From Phytophthora quininea (lineage: Eukaryota; Oomycota; Peronosporomycetes; Peronosporales; Peronosporaceae): a stretch of DNA of 50,284 nucleotides. Positions 22,079 to 33,437 of the stretch are shown in pieces; position 1 is the stretch's first letter; each line of letters begins with the position of its first letter. The stretch is from positions 1 to 50,284 of the forward strand of contig JAAVTG010000126.1 in assembly GCA_011947345.1 (NCBI GenBank), read 5' to 3'. Position numbers and translations under genes: made by a program. A model generated the notes under the pieces. That model saw only the letters and a list, made by a program, of their open reading frames with translations, was not told the origin of the DNA and did no database searches.

Positions 22079-24284
22079 CTAATAGGTCTGGTTGCCGCCT
22101 TGACCGAGTCCCAGTACGTAGCTCATATTCTGTGCATCGCGCACGGCGGACGAGTCGCCCAAGGCTTCGGATACGCGCGAAAACGTCTTCCAGCACTGCG
22201 CACTCTGCGGTCTCGCACTCAATCTGCAATAGGGGAGCAAAACACCGCTCTCGTCAGTATGATTGTCATCGAATGAATGCCACAACAAATCGTACCGCTC
22301 GTTGAGGAGGAGCTTCGCAAGCCGCAGGTCGTCGCACTTGCTGGCACTAAATATCGAGAAAAACACCAGCATTGGTCAGCCGAGAGATACCGTGGAGTTT
22401 CATCAAGCCTAGCGATCGTACCATTCGATGAGCAGCAGATTTACCACGTCATGGTCTACGACCGTTCCTCCAAGAAGCTGCAGCTTTCCGCGGACTGGTA
22501 GCAACGCTTTAGTAGCATGCTCGAAACGCCCCTGTATGGCCATCAAACATCAAGGACTTACAGTTAAGCATACAATCAACAAACAATAAAATAGTGCACA
22601 CACTAACCTCCGAATATGCTTGGAATCCCTTGCAAACGCTTTCGTACACGACATTCAACTCGGCTATGCGGAGTCATTCGTTAGATTTATTGCTATCTGT
22701 AAGTTAGCAATGCCTTTCAAACAAGATTACCTGGAGAGGGAGGGTAACTAAACTGGAACAAACCAATTTCTAGCTGAGCTTCCAACCGAGCTGCCTCAAT
22801 TGGAGGCTCTTCTGGTAGAGACTCTAAAGGCGGCGGAGAAGAGCTTGTAGGAACGCATGAAAGGATGCTCTGTCAAGTCAACAACCAAATAGTCAATATC
22901 ACATACCAGTACCTACCACAAAATAATAATGATCCATCAGGTACTCACGTGTCGAAGCACCTTCGCAAGCGGATGCAGGCCAGCCAACGCAGACTCGTTC
23001 TTATTTGAGGATGAAAGCACCGCAGACCAGTCGTCAAGGAGTTGCTCTCCTAGCTCGGTCGTGTCCTCTCCGGCGAAACGCAGCCTCCAGTACAACTGCG
23101 TAGCGTCACACAGCGTTGGGACCGAGTGGGGAGCGCCGTCCATCTGAAGCGGGAAAATGTTGATTTCCAGCATCTTGTTGATGCGGTCATAGTGCCCCAA
23201 ATCGAGCAGATACAGCGCCCATTGGAAGTACAGGTGGTGTTCCAGCGGACCACCATTGTCAAAGTGCGCTCGGAACTGGTTGGCGTAACTCGCCCCGTGA
23301 TTCGCATTACCACGCGCTTCCAGGACGTGCATCATCGTGTGAACTGCAGAGAGCAACAATAAGTTACCAAAACGAATTCTTCACTTAATCAACAGATTTG
23401 TCACGTACACGCCCAACGATCATTGCCATTCATGGACAAGGCCTTCTCCGCCAATGCTTCAGCTGCATCCAGTCGCCCGACAGCTTGCACACCGTACGCC
23501 TGCATGCCCAATAAGTGGCTGTGTCCAGTGTCATTCGGCGACCAAGACGGCAACCGGCGAGTCACGGTAGCCAGCATATTCTTGTAGTCACTGCAGCATC
23601 CAGCACCTTTAGTACTCTACATTCGTCCGTCAGCGATGAGATGTCTTACCCAATGTAACGGTAAATATCGTAACAACACCGCAGCGCCAGTAGATCTGTA
23701 TGGTCCTGCAGTAAGATCGTCTCGTAGATCGCAGCGGCTTCATGGCGTCGACCGTGCACCAGCGCATCCAGCGCCATGATGTGCATCTTCTCGTTCGTCG
23801 TCGGGTCTCCTACAACAGACAACACAGTCATTAGATCTCCTCATCAAGTGTGGCATGCTCCACAGTGCTGCATCCAACCTTGTTTTGCAATCTGGGCTGC
23901 TTTTTCCAGCCTGCCGGCCGCCTCCAGCTCGTCCTGGTGCATGATCGGAGCCAGACACTGACTGGCGCCTACCAGCACTTGACCCATGAGGAACGGCGTG
24001 TCGTCCTCCAGAACCTTCTGCAATAGGAACTTGGGGTGTGCATTCATCGACACGAACTGTAAAGCGAGTAGCTATTAGAGATTGGACGATGGTGATGTGA
24101 AACATTTTAGAGGCCTCACGTCCAGAAGCGCCAGCTCGTAGGCCTGTTGCTTGCCCGTGCCGCGACTCAGCGACTGGTTGCGAGCACCCTCGAACTCGCC
24201 GATGCCGAAGATCGAGCCCAGCAACGACATAGAGCGTGTGGCGTGGCGCCCGCGGAGCAGCAGCGCCGAGCCTCGCAGCAACAT
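22079..24284 (-). CDS. TTC38: TTC38-like tetratricopeptide protein
   Basis: TPR-family protein resembling animal TTC38, whose molecular role is not established. Seen across many short exons: an N-terminus MLLRGSALLLRGRHATRSMS that looks like a mitochondrial presequence (inference), DDTPFLMGQVLVGASQ, then MHIMALDALVHGRRHEAAA with ETILLQDHTDLLALRCCYD. These are followed by an AEALAEKALSMNGNDRWA repeat, VHTMMHVLEARG, the WALYLLDLGHYDRINKML segment, and a C-terminal KLQLLGGTVVDHDVVNLLL plus DDLRLAKLLLNER. These follow TTC38 in order. The last exon is entered in the phase that gives RLSARPQSAQCW and ends at 22079. The ATG at 24284 opens the first exon. Confidence 0.85.
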
Positions 24285-24639
24285 GAGAGGCAAGCTTTAG
24301 TTTTGACATACCGGTATGTACATTTAATTGTAAATCTGTAGCTATTCTAAATTTCAAATCAATTGACAGTTGCACGACCAGGGATCGATAGCAAACGGTG
24401 ATACAAAGAAATATCCCCATACAGAGCGCCGAATATTTGCCATCAATATCATCTAATATTGCCGCTGCCGTCTTATCAACATGAACTGATGGAATCTCCA
24501 ACAAGGTGCTGATCTCACGTGATCTAGTAACTGATAAATTGTGCTCCAAAATAGTTGAGCAACGACTGTCCTTGTCAGTTCAGAAAGCGCTGTGGAGCAA
24601 GAATGCTAGCATCGAAGAGGCAACCTTCACGAACACAGC

Positions 24640-24792
24640 ATGCTGACGCAGCAAATGAGCACGCGGCATCGGTCGGTCGGTGATGTAGATGCGCTGAATA
24701 AGCTGCAGTACGCACACGAGGAGCTTCGAGAGGTGATGCTTTGCGAGAATTTGATGTTATTATTAACCAGCTTCCGGATAACGCTGAAATGA
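24640..24792 (+). CDS. Small ORF, 50 residues, unrecognised
   Basis: A short ATG-started frame that encodes MLTQQMSTRHRSVGDVDALN followed by a helical, glutamate-rich stretch (KLQYAHEELREVMLCENLM). It has coding-like composition and lies 355 bases from the divergent TTC38 start. It could be the first exon of a gene whose rest has been lost to repeats, or chance. I do not recognise it. Confidence 0.22.
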   Translation: MLTQQMSTRHRSVGDVDALNKLQYAHEELREVMLCENLMLLLTSFRITLK

Positions 24793-26640
24793 ACGGAAGC
24801 TTAAACAGCATGGTTCCGTCACTTGCGGTAACGTTGGAACCTATCGTCTGCGTCCTGGGTCTCCTGCGTTGCGTGGAAACTGAATCGCAATAACGACGGA
24901 ATATTTATCGTTTTTTCAGATTCATAGAATAGGTTTCTTCTGTAGGTGGAAATGCAAAGTAAATTGATATATACTGCCCCTCCCCACTGAAAGTGATGTT
25001 AAAATGCATGTTATATTTGGCATCTTGAACCATTCAGAAGCGGTTGCTTCAGCAATTCTTGCTGATTGTTCCGATTCGATTCTTGTGACATGTTGGCCAC
25101 CAAGCTCAGTATCTTATCATTAACAGAGATGATCAAGCCAAACATTGATTTGCTCCGTTTAGCGCTCACAAAGATTCTGCCGGCGTGGCATATGTGCCAC
25201 GAGAGACTACTGTGGTCATTTCCCGCGGTAAAGGGGTCCTCTGCGTAGCCACGGCTACGATAAATCGCCAGTATTTGCTTTGGCGGACTTGCGATAACAA
25301 GCTAGATTGTGTACGATAGTGGAGGCTGTGTCACAGTTTGCCCAAACGATTCCGCCCATGGCAGAATTTTGTTCCCCTTGCCGCTCATTTTATATACCAT
25401 CGCGAGGTATAATTCCGGTGCCTATACTGCTAAACACATGTTCCGCCTTAAACTCCGTTTATATTCGCCTATCTAATAGCAATCAAAACTAGCGGTGCGA
25501 ATACTTGAAATCGTTCTGGCAGTATATTTACTGATACAAACGGATGATATCTGTGAAAATAACTTGGATGCGGTCAATCCGTTTAACTAACCGATTCAGT
25601 TACTAGCTAAATGAACGTTACAAAACACGCATAACAATGACTTGAGTGCGAGATCATCACAATATCTGAGCACACAACGGCGTGGAATGCCCATATCAAC
25701 AACAAATTGAGGAACAGTATAGAAGTTGCTATGTGGGTGAGCTTGCGTACATTTCTATTCGTTGCAAACAAACTCCACGTACTTTACGCTTCCTCATTTC
25801 AAGCGCATACGATGTATGCTTAAGACAGAGCGCTACTAGCCCTGTTTCAACGTTAGCCCTTCTAGCACCGGTCCTTACGCTGTATTATATAGCATAGGAA
25901 AATAAGCTTAGTTTCACTACAGTCGTTAATGTAATCCAACTCCCAGATGACTCCCCGTGACGCAGCATATTCTCAACGGTTGATTGACCCGTAGGCTGTG
26001 TAAAGTGCTTTTCAGTTTTGATGTCGTGGCCAACATGATTTTAAGAATGTTGATAGGAGTATTGGTTTCGCGCCTAAACGAGTGAAGGAGGTTGGGGGGG
26101 TAGTGATCTGCGAGCAGTTTTGTGCGGAGGAAACTTTTAATCATTTGTCATACTATGCATGAGCACGATAACAACTGAGCAAAGTTTCCTCCGCGTTAAG
26201 TGTCGACGGCATTCCAAAGGTGCAGGCTTGTTCTTCTGCGGCTTCTTGCCCTAATACTAGCTCACAGCGCTTCTATCTATAGTTTGCTTAGCTACTGCTG
26301 TTCGAGACTATGCTGCCGCAACTACTCCTTCCCCTCCCCGCTCGTCATTGTGAGTCCAAGCCCAGAACATTTCTTGTATCGATGTGGGTCCGTATTATCA
26401 TACATTTTTCGAGGAATACGCGCTGTAACTCTACCGCGAACAGGTAACTGAAATACTAATTCGTGCTTTGCTCTCGTGTTCGTCTAGACACTGCCACGCC
26501 CAGAAAATATTTGGTGTCACGGTGAGGCCTTCTGCACAATGGTGCTATGATGAACTCTTGGTTTGACCCCGCTCCTGGGTAGTCGCGCTCAAGTGCTGTC
26601 CTGCTTTCCGACGAGTTCAGCTGTTTGCTTCGATTCAACT
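24793..26640. other. Gene-free AT-richer stretch
   Basis: No gene is recognised in these 1.85 kb. Only short open frames without family motifs occur on either strand, and base composition is clearly more AT-rich than in the flanking gene block. It is the left part of the repeat-derived zone that extends to about 33.4 kb. Confidence 0.5.
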
Positions 26641-26649
26641 TGAACACAA

Positions 26650-27186
26650 ATGGCCGACGAGGAACCAACTGAGTTCCTCGTACCGGTGATACCACCTACT
26701 ATTGTTTATCTGCTTTCCACCTCAACTTCCTACTTTCAAGCTCACAGCCACTGCTGCCTATCTCGTACTGATGCCCTCTGTCGCTGTGCTACGACTGCTG
26801 CCAACTGGTCTTTCATCTTCTTCTCCTATCGCGGCTTGTACAGCACGTCCTCCGGAACCTCCTGTTGTGGTCGCTCTATTCGACCAGCTACTGTGCACCG
26901 TCTCCGCTTGGCGGTCACCACGTGTTCTCGTCCGTGCTTGCTCCCGTTGGCGCAGGTTCTTTTGTGCTGCTCTCACCGCCGCCCTCAGCCAACACCTCTC
27001 AATTCGTACGCCTTTTCGACTGTTCACCGCGGGTCGCGTCGCAAACCCCTGTTTCAGCAACCGGACAACAATAATTGTTACACGAATGTACGTTGGTGTC
27101 AGTGTCAGCGCTGCCACCGTCAGATGTATTACAGTGCTGTGGACAGTATACATCTCATGACGATCTTGCGTGTGCAGTATCTGTGA
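26650..27186 (+). other. Pyrimidine-rich open frames, unrecognised
   Basis: A 178-codon frame starts with MADEEPTEFLVPVIPPTI and quickly becomes rich in Ser, Cys, Thr, Leu and Arg. A second overlapping frame (26702-27160) is also open, rich in Ala, Leu and Ser. The plus strand is unusually rich in C and T over about 26.70-27.05 kb. This composition opens several frames at once, so coding is doubtful. The first 20 codons look more protein-like than the rest. It could be a decayed retroelement leader. I recognise no domain. Confidence 0.2.
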
Positions 27187-28119
27187 TGAGGGTTTCTGTA
27201 ACATCCTGTACTGCTGTATACAACAGCACAAATCTGTGCTAAACTATCTCTTGCCGTAATCGTCATCCACAGTCGGTAATCGAACGCATTCATCATGTTA
27301 GCGTGGAGAAAAGGAGCGGCGAAATCAATTAGATGATCGAAGAAGTCCAATGGCACCGTCGTCAAGGGTGGTCTTGAAAGGCAAATAATGATGAGAATGT
27401 GTGAGTATCCAGCGTAATGCACTAAGCATAACGCGTTCTTTGCAAGGACCCATCGATACCTCGCGTTCTCAACGCACTTGCAGTGAACGCAGCGTGTTTC
27501 TTGTCTTGCCAAAATGGTCAGACGGCATTTTGTCGAGGGCTTGTTGGAAATGCAAAGCGAGCAACGTCTATATTGCCTCCGGCACATCCTGACCTGCAAA
27601 ATTACTTATGCTGTCAGCATCCACGGATCTAGAAGGGTTAACGCGACAAAAATAAAATCGAATGGGCTACTGCCTGTACTTGCGTTTCTTCTGCTGCTGA
27701 GTCGGTGGCGGAGCATTTCCTCAGTGTCATTTCCAGCACTCTCACTATGCTGGAGCACGGATTTCTTGTGCATCACCGCCAATTTCGTTGCCTTTATCTT
27801 GAACGATGTGGATTTTGGTAGTTGCAGATTCTCTGTTTTCTTTTTGGTGCCTGAAAAATCGCAGAAGGGTAGCTATTAAAATACATATTGTGATGCTTTC
27901 CAGTGGCATGGAGAAACGCTGCTGGACTGTACAACGCTCGTAAGCAATGATCTTCGGAAGAGCGTACTTCTACCAGTCTTTAGAGAAGGTTTACCAACTT
28001 GGCATTGTTATCTTTCTTCACACCGTTCCCAACTTTGCTCCTCGGTTAAACAACAACAACAACAACAGTCACAAGCAATGCACCTTATGCTTGCTCAGAT
28101 GACTAACATTGGGGCTCAC
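27187..28119. other. Repeat-zone stretch without recognised gene
   Basis: No family motif is recognised. The minus strand has a 156-codon open frame (27129-27599) that may be transposon-derived but shows no catalytic motif. A short AAC microsatellite (about six units) lies at 28050-28068. Confidence 0.4.
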
Positions 28120-29218
28120 CTATCCTACAACCAGTGACATGATTGAGTCACGTTTGGTAAGCGTTATGTCGCGAAGTATCCGTTGAGGGACTGAACCATC
28201 TTCGTCTCCGTCACTATTTTCATTTGGTTCACGTGGTCTATAGTCGTGTAGAGCTGCAAAAATGTTGTTGCTAACAGCAGTGCTAGTAATAATACGACAA
28301 GCTTTATCCATAGATTTTTCTGCCATTACTGCGATCACCCTTTGGAATCTTTCCTTTCAGTAGCGAAATATTGACTCTACTGCCATTCGTGTGCTTGATG
28401 TGGCGAGCATTGAAACGCTTTTGGTGTCGCGAAAGCCTCCTCTTTCTTCGCGCTAAAGATTCGACATCATAAGCCAAGGGTAGAGCGGATATCCTGAATC
28501 ACTTAGCAAATGTGTCTCTACAGGCAGCAGCCCATGAATTAAACGGGTAGATGTACTTTCAAATCCTCTTATCAGACCAAGATCCAGGAAATATGTCAAT
28601 CCCCATAAAATTCAGATTGGCATACACAATTGCCTGCACGTTAATTGCCGTGAAACTCTTTCGACAGGAAAACCCCTCAAAGTCAGCAGGTCTCTGAATC
28701 ACAATCAGGGTGCCACCGACGGCACCAAAAACACCCGGAATACCTTGTTTGCGTTTGAACTCTTGTTCAATCCGTCTCCAGCCGTCACGAGAAGATGGAA
28801 ACACCACAATCTCTTCTAAAAACCAATGACAAACTTGCCCAACTCATTATCAGCTTCGATCAAAACAGACTCGTCCATATCTATCGCTGCAGCACTGGCA
28901 CGGTACGTCCCTGAGTACGCCAAAAAAATACAACACAGCAGCGCGTATAGCGAAACTATACTCTCGATTTTCACTGACCGCGAGGGCAAGTCCTCAGTCT
29001 GTGGAGAACCACACCTGCGCAACAAAAGTCGCTATATTGCAGCGATTTTTACGAAACCACTTGTCGCCGGCGGCATTCTCCAGCAAACCATCAAAATCAA
29101 AATAGGTAACCGTGAGTAGCTGCGATTGTGGGGTTCTACTGGTGGGCTGCGCCACGCAAGCTACCGCGGCTAAATCTGCAGCACAAGTGCTCAGCGCCAC
29201 TACCTTCGAGATGTTCAA
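28120..29218 (-). pseudogene. Decayed PIF/Harbinger transposase
   Basis: Remnant of a DDE nuclease of the PIF/Harbinger (HARBI1-like) family. Seen on the minus strand at about 28560-28800: WRRIEQEFKRKQGIPGVFGA, GTLIVIQRP, RKSFTAINVQAIVYANLNF and DIFPGSWSDKR. These match the family pattern of FPGVVGAIDGTHI, then NRK...SIN.QA, then a ...DI..GWPGS.HD block. Further down, VIQDIRSTLGL-like and CRIITSTAVSNNIFAALHDY match the C-terminal region. The first catalytic Asp (IDGTH) reads VGGTL, and many stops and frame changes are present, so the copy is dead. The upstream part (to about 29218) is too degraded to align by eye. Confidence 0.68.
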
Positions 29219-29256
29219 TATTGCGAATTTTTGTCTTTAACCAGGCGATTTTCGAC

Positions 29257-29281
29257 TTAACTACTTCGTCGAGGTAGTTAA
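29257..29281. repeat. 25-base near-palindrome
   Basis: The 25 bases starting TTAACTACTT and ending GGTAGTTAA form an inverted repeat with arms TTAACTAC and GTAGTTAA around a TCG-rich centre. Related TAGTTAAG and TTTAACTTAACG words follow at 29295-29350. It lies just beyond the 5' side of the Harbinger remnant and may be part of a terminal inverted repeat. That link is inference. Confidence 0.5.
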
Positions 29282-29734
29282 ATCATACCTGTCTAGTTAA
29301 GTTCCATCGGCCAATCACGGCATCACCAGATTATCGTGCGATTTAACTTAACGAGACGGAAAACGCTGGTAAAGACGCTCAAACGTGATGCTACAGCATC
29401 AACGTCAGCAGCAGCGAATTTTACATATAGTATGTAATTGAGTAGCTATTATTACAGTGTGTGTGGTGCACACACATCACGTCGCATGCGGCAACAAACG
29501 ATTTTTTTCAAATACACATTTTCCTAGCATGAGGATTTGCTAACACTTGGAGTTTGTATTGGATCCCCTATATAGAGATGTCACGCTGGGTGGCACGCTC
29601 ACTTCAAGAGACTTGACAGTCAGTGTCTTTTATGGCTTATTAATTAGCACTCCACAATTGTTTGTATACTTTCTTGGCATAAATTATACGCATTGAAGCT
29701 TTTGTTTATGGTTAACCTAAAGATAATTGCGAAA

Positions 29735-32725
29735 ACTTACCAAGCTTCTTGTTGCGTCCACGAACAGCAAGCGCCCTCTCGCCGACCTGACCTACGGAGA
29801 GCTTCTCCGCGAGAACAAGCGGCCATGAGCATGGTTCATGGCCCATGTAGATCGGTGATCAATAATCCCTGCTGTGGAGCTGATGGTGTATGTTCCAAGC
29901 GTTTCCCTAAGATTTTCATTGATGACACTAGGGGAATGATGACGGATATTCGCTTTATCGACGAAGAGGTCCGGGTCCGTTGTGTCCCTCAAATCCGATG
30001 GGCCCTCAGCGACCTACCTCGAATCAGTTCGTTTCGACAGCCCCGTCGAAACGGACCAAAATCCCGGAAGGAATCTGTCTCCGTAGTCAATCGTTGGGTG
30101 GTCCCGTACAACCCATATCTATGCCAGTAGTACAAGTGTCACGTCAATCTTGAGATTTGCTCAACGGTTCAATCCGTAAAGTATTTGTACAAGTACGTCT
30201 ACAAAGGACAAGACAAAGCTACTGTGGTAGTGAGGGAACGAAGACGTCAAGCTACCGCAGGAAGTCCTGCGCAAGATGACCCAGTCGGAGAAATCCAAAA
30301 GTACCTCGACGCTCGGTATCTGTCTCCCCACGATGCGCGTTGGACAATTTTCAAGTTTGAAATGCAGAAGAAGTCACACCACATTCATCGTGCACAATGA
30401 TGGTCAGCACACAGTGCGCTACCCCGCTAATGCTCGCTTAGGGTTGCTATCGCGGTGAACGCTTTCACGAAATTGACGAGGGTTTTCGATCTGTGCAATC
30501 GAGACACACCCGCTTCACAGGTCGCACGGCAATTGCTGTATCATGAAATGCTTGTTCGTTTCGTATGAATTAAAATGGGAGATAGATTTATCTGGAAAAC
30601 GCGCCAACGCGGAGGGGAGCTATAGGTCGGCTCATTTTAGTTTCCTCTCACGCTACTACATCCGGAGGCTTCTTTGTTACCGTCGCGGACCCCGGTTGAC
30701 GACTTGAATACAGTTGACTGTTTGGTGTACAAAACGGCTGCATTGGCTCTTGGTTTACTCGAGTTCGACGAGAAGAGTCACCAATGTCTCGAAGAAGTCG
30801 CAACATTCAAAATGCCAGCGCAACTGCGGCAGCTTGTGGTGCTTCCAGTATATTGTGAGCCTACGGACCCGGGGGCGGCCATGGAAATCGCACATTACTT
30901 CCCTGTGCGAGGATTACCACAGACTGGAATAGGAAGAATCGACATCCGTGGCACATTCGAACATTCAGCATGTGAACAATGAGGTTGGGGAATAAGTGAG
31001 CCGGCCGGCAATTTATTTGGCGCTTCGGGATATTCATGAACACGTGGTGGCAAATGGTCAGTCCCTCCGTACGTACGACGACTCACTCCCTCAAATTGAA
31101 GATTTCAGAGACGTTGAACTGCCAAGCGATGTGGCGGCTCGGTTGCAAAATCGATTATTGCTGGCTGAAACCAGTTACGAAGCTGAAGAACTGTCAGCAT
31201 CCGTATCATCGCTTGATCTCCTTAATACGGACCAAACGGAGGTGTTTCATAAATTCATCGATGCAGTATTTTCCCGCATCATCGACACTACCGAACCAAG
31301 TCGGAGTGGCAAGTTGTTCTTTTGAATGGCCCCGGTGGGACTGGAAAATCCTATTCGTTGGAAAATTGCTGGCCTAAGTCAGACACAAAGGCGATGCTCT
31401 AGCCGTCGCTGGGAGTGGAATCACGACGCAATTACTAACCGGAAGAAGGACAGCTCATTCTGCTTTCAAATTGCCTTTGGATCCCGCTGACACGTCTATA
31501 TGCAACATCGGAGCCCGTTCTTTTGAGGCTGCCGTGCTGAAGCAGACAAGTATGATCATTTGGGATGAAGCTCCAATGACACATCGCTAACAGTACGAAG
31601 CCCTCGATCGCACCCTACGTGACTTATTGCAAGCCAATATCCCGTTTGGAGGCATCACAATGCTGCTCTCCGGTGATTCCAGACAAACTTTGCCGGTGGT
31701 CCCTCGAGCGGGGCCAGCTGAGATTTTATCGGTGATGATTAAACGCTCAGAACTCTGGGGGAGGGTGGAGGGTGGTGGTGGGGGGCGGGGGGCTTGGAGT
31801 GGCTGAGCCTAACCAACATGCCTGTGCAAACCCCTCGAAACCCTCAAACAGTAACCAATATACAGACATTTGCGGATTATTTGCTGGGAGTAGGAGACAG
31901 GAGGCACGACATGTCCGCTACTCTGGGTCCTGACTTTATCAAAAATACCCGGCAGACATGCTCCTGAACGTTTCTGGATTAAGTGGTAGAGATCGTGATA
32001 CCCGAAATCACAGAGACTTCATCAGTTGATTGACACTGTATACACGGACTTCAATGAGGGGAATCAACCCGACAACTATTTTGCCAATACGATTATACTA
32101 ATACCAGAAAATGAGGATGTACTCCCTATCAACAACCTACGTTACCGGGGACACTCAAGAATATCTTTCGGTTGACAGTTTAGATGGGGGTGATGAACTC
32201 CAGCGCCAGAAACGTGGAGATTTGTACCCACAGAGTTCTAAAACACTATATCACTCAGTGGGATGCCACCACATGAGATCAGACTGAAAATCGGGACGCC
32301 GATTACGCTGATTCAAAACCTGAGCACCAAGGTTGGGCATTGCAATGAACAAGACTTCATATGTTACCTTTGAGCCGCAACTGCAAGGAAGCAACGTTAA
32401 TGGGTGGATCGCACAGCGGAAAAGAGTTATCATACCTCGGATCACTCTTGTCAGAAAAAAATTCTGGGTTTCCGTTTGAACTGCGAAGAATGCAGTTCCT
32501 GCCGCAAGTCGCTTTTGCTATGACAATAAACAAGTCTCAAGACCAATCCATCCAGAAGCTTGGGTTGTATCTACCTGAGCCTGTGTTCTCGCATGGGCAA
32601 TACTATGTGGCTTTGTCCCGAGTTACCTTTTGAAACAACATTGTAATTTTGGCAGACAACCCGGTGATTACCTCGGAAGGGTTCTTTATTAAAAAGTATT
32701 GTCTATCGAGAATTGGTGGCCATGG
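29735..32725 (+). pseudogene. Decayed Helitron Rep/helicase
   Basis: Rolling-circle transposon protein remnant. Seen in order on the plus strand, in shifting frames: the Helitron N-terminal motif SMVHGPCRSVINNPCC with CSKRFPKIFIDDT (about 29830-29930); WVVPYNPYLCQ (about 30095); VKYLYKYVYKGQDKATVVV (about 30178). A Pif1-type helicase follows: LNTDQTEVFHKFIDAVF; a Walker A GPGGTGKS that is intact in its own frame at about 31330; IIWDEAPM; LLSGDSRQTLPVV; and near the end AFAMTINKSQDQS with YYVALSRVT. Stops and frame changes are scattered throughout, so no intact protein is possible. This order is that of Helitron Rep/helicases rather than of a cellular Pif1. Confidence 0.85.
31757..31792 (+). 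repeat. G-rich tract, G-quadruplex type
   Basis: Runs of G (5, 3, 3, then two runs of 6) separated by short spacers lie in the plus strand, inside the decayed helicase. They replace conserved coding sequence after motif III and meet the usual four-run quadruplex pattern. Confidence 0.7.
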
Positions 32726-32733
32726 ATTGATTG

Positions 32734-32754
32734 AAAAATAGTACTACTATTTTT
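32734..32754 (+). repeat. Perfect 10-bp hairpin after the Helitron helicase
   Basis: AAAAATAGTA and its exact reverse complement TACTATTTTT flank a single C. It lies a short distance after the last helicase motif. Helitrons carry a short hairpin just before their 3' end, so this is a candidate end structure. The bases that follow (TAGTTT) do not give an unambiguous CTRR terminus. Confidence 0.55.
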
Positions 32755-33437
32755 TAGTTTATTTCCGCCGAGCGAAGCGAGGCGAGGCGATACACGCAAT
32801 CTTGGCTTGACATTGTCATATCGCTTGGCTTAGCAGTGTCCAAAGAGCCCCGACTTGCGTGGCTCCACTCGGCTTGTATTATCATACTTCAATACTTTAC
32901 CGCTGAAATTCGTTTTGGAGTGGTGCAGCATTAATATTTTAAAAGTCATTGCCAATGACGTCCTGAACGCAGCGCATATGATCACATTGCTCCAGCAGCC
33001 TGGCAATAATTCTAGAGCTTACTACTCCAAATGAAACATCCGCATCGATATGTCTTTTTACAGAAACGACTAATATTGGATTCCCGAGCAAAACATAACT
33101 ATTGAGAGCTGTCACTTCAAAGATGAATTCTTCACTGGGGAACACCATCCAAGCGGTGAAATGCAGCAAATGCATCGTGGGGAAAATAGGTTACTAATAA
33201 ATTTCGGCATTGGTCGCCACAGCTTCATACAAACTACGATACTTCCGTCAAAAAGAATGCAGCGCTCCCGTTCTGTGTTGTAGGCTGAGCCGAATGCATG
33301 TAGGACGTTTTTCCAGTGCGAAATGTCATAATAAACTCCCGAGATATCGACCCCATTTAGCCTCGAGAAAAGCTATCGCCACCTTCATTCGATAGCAAGC
33401 GTTCTCCGCAGAAATAAGGAGCAGGAATTTTAAGAGG
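32755..33437. other. Junction zone between Helitron and THOC3 part
   Basis: About 680 bases without a recognised gene. A purine-rich GCGAAGCGAGGCGAGGCG stretch occurs at about 32770. A 78-codon minus-strand frame (32939-33175) has no family motif. The 5' half of THOC3 is not present here. Confidence 0.45.

Noticed and set aside
29735..32725. A cellular Pif1 helicase gene
   Set aside because: The upstream Helitron N-terminal motifs and the many stops show a transposon remnant.
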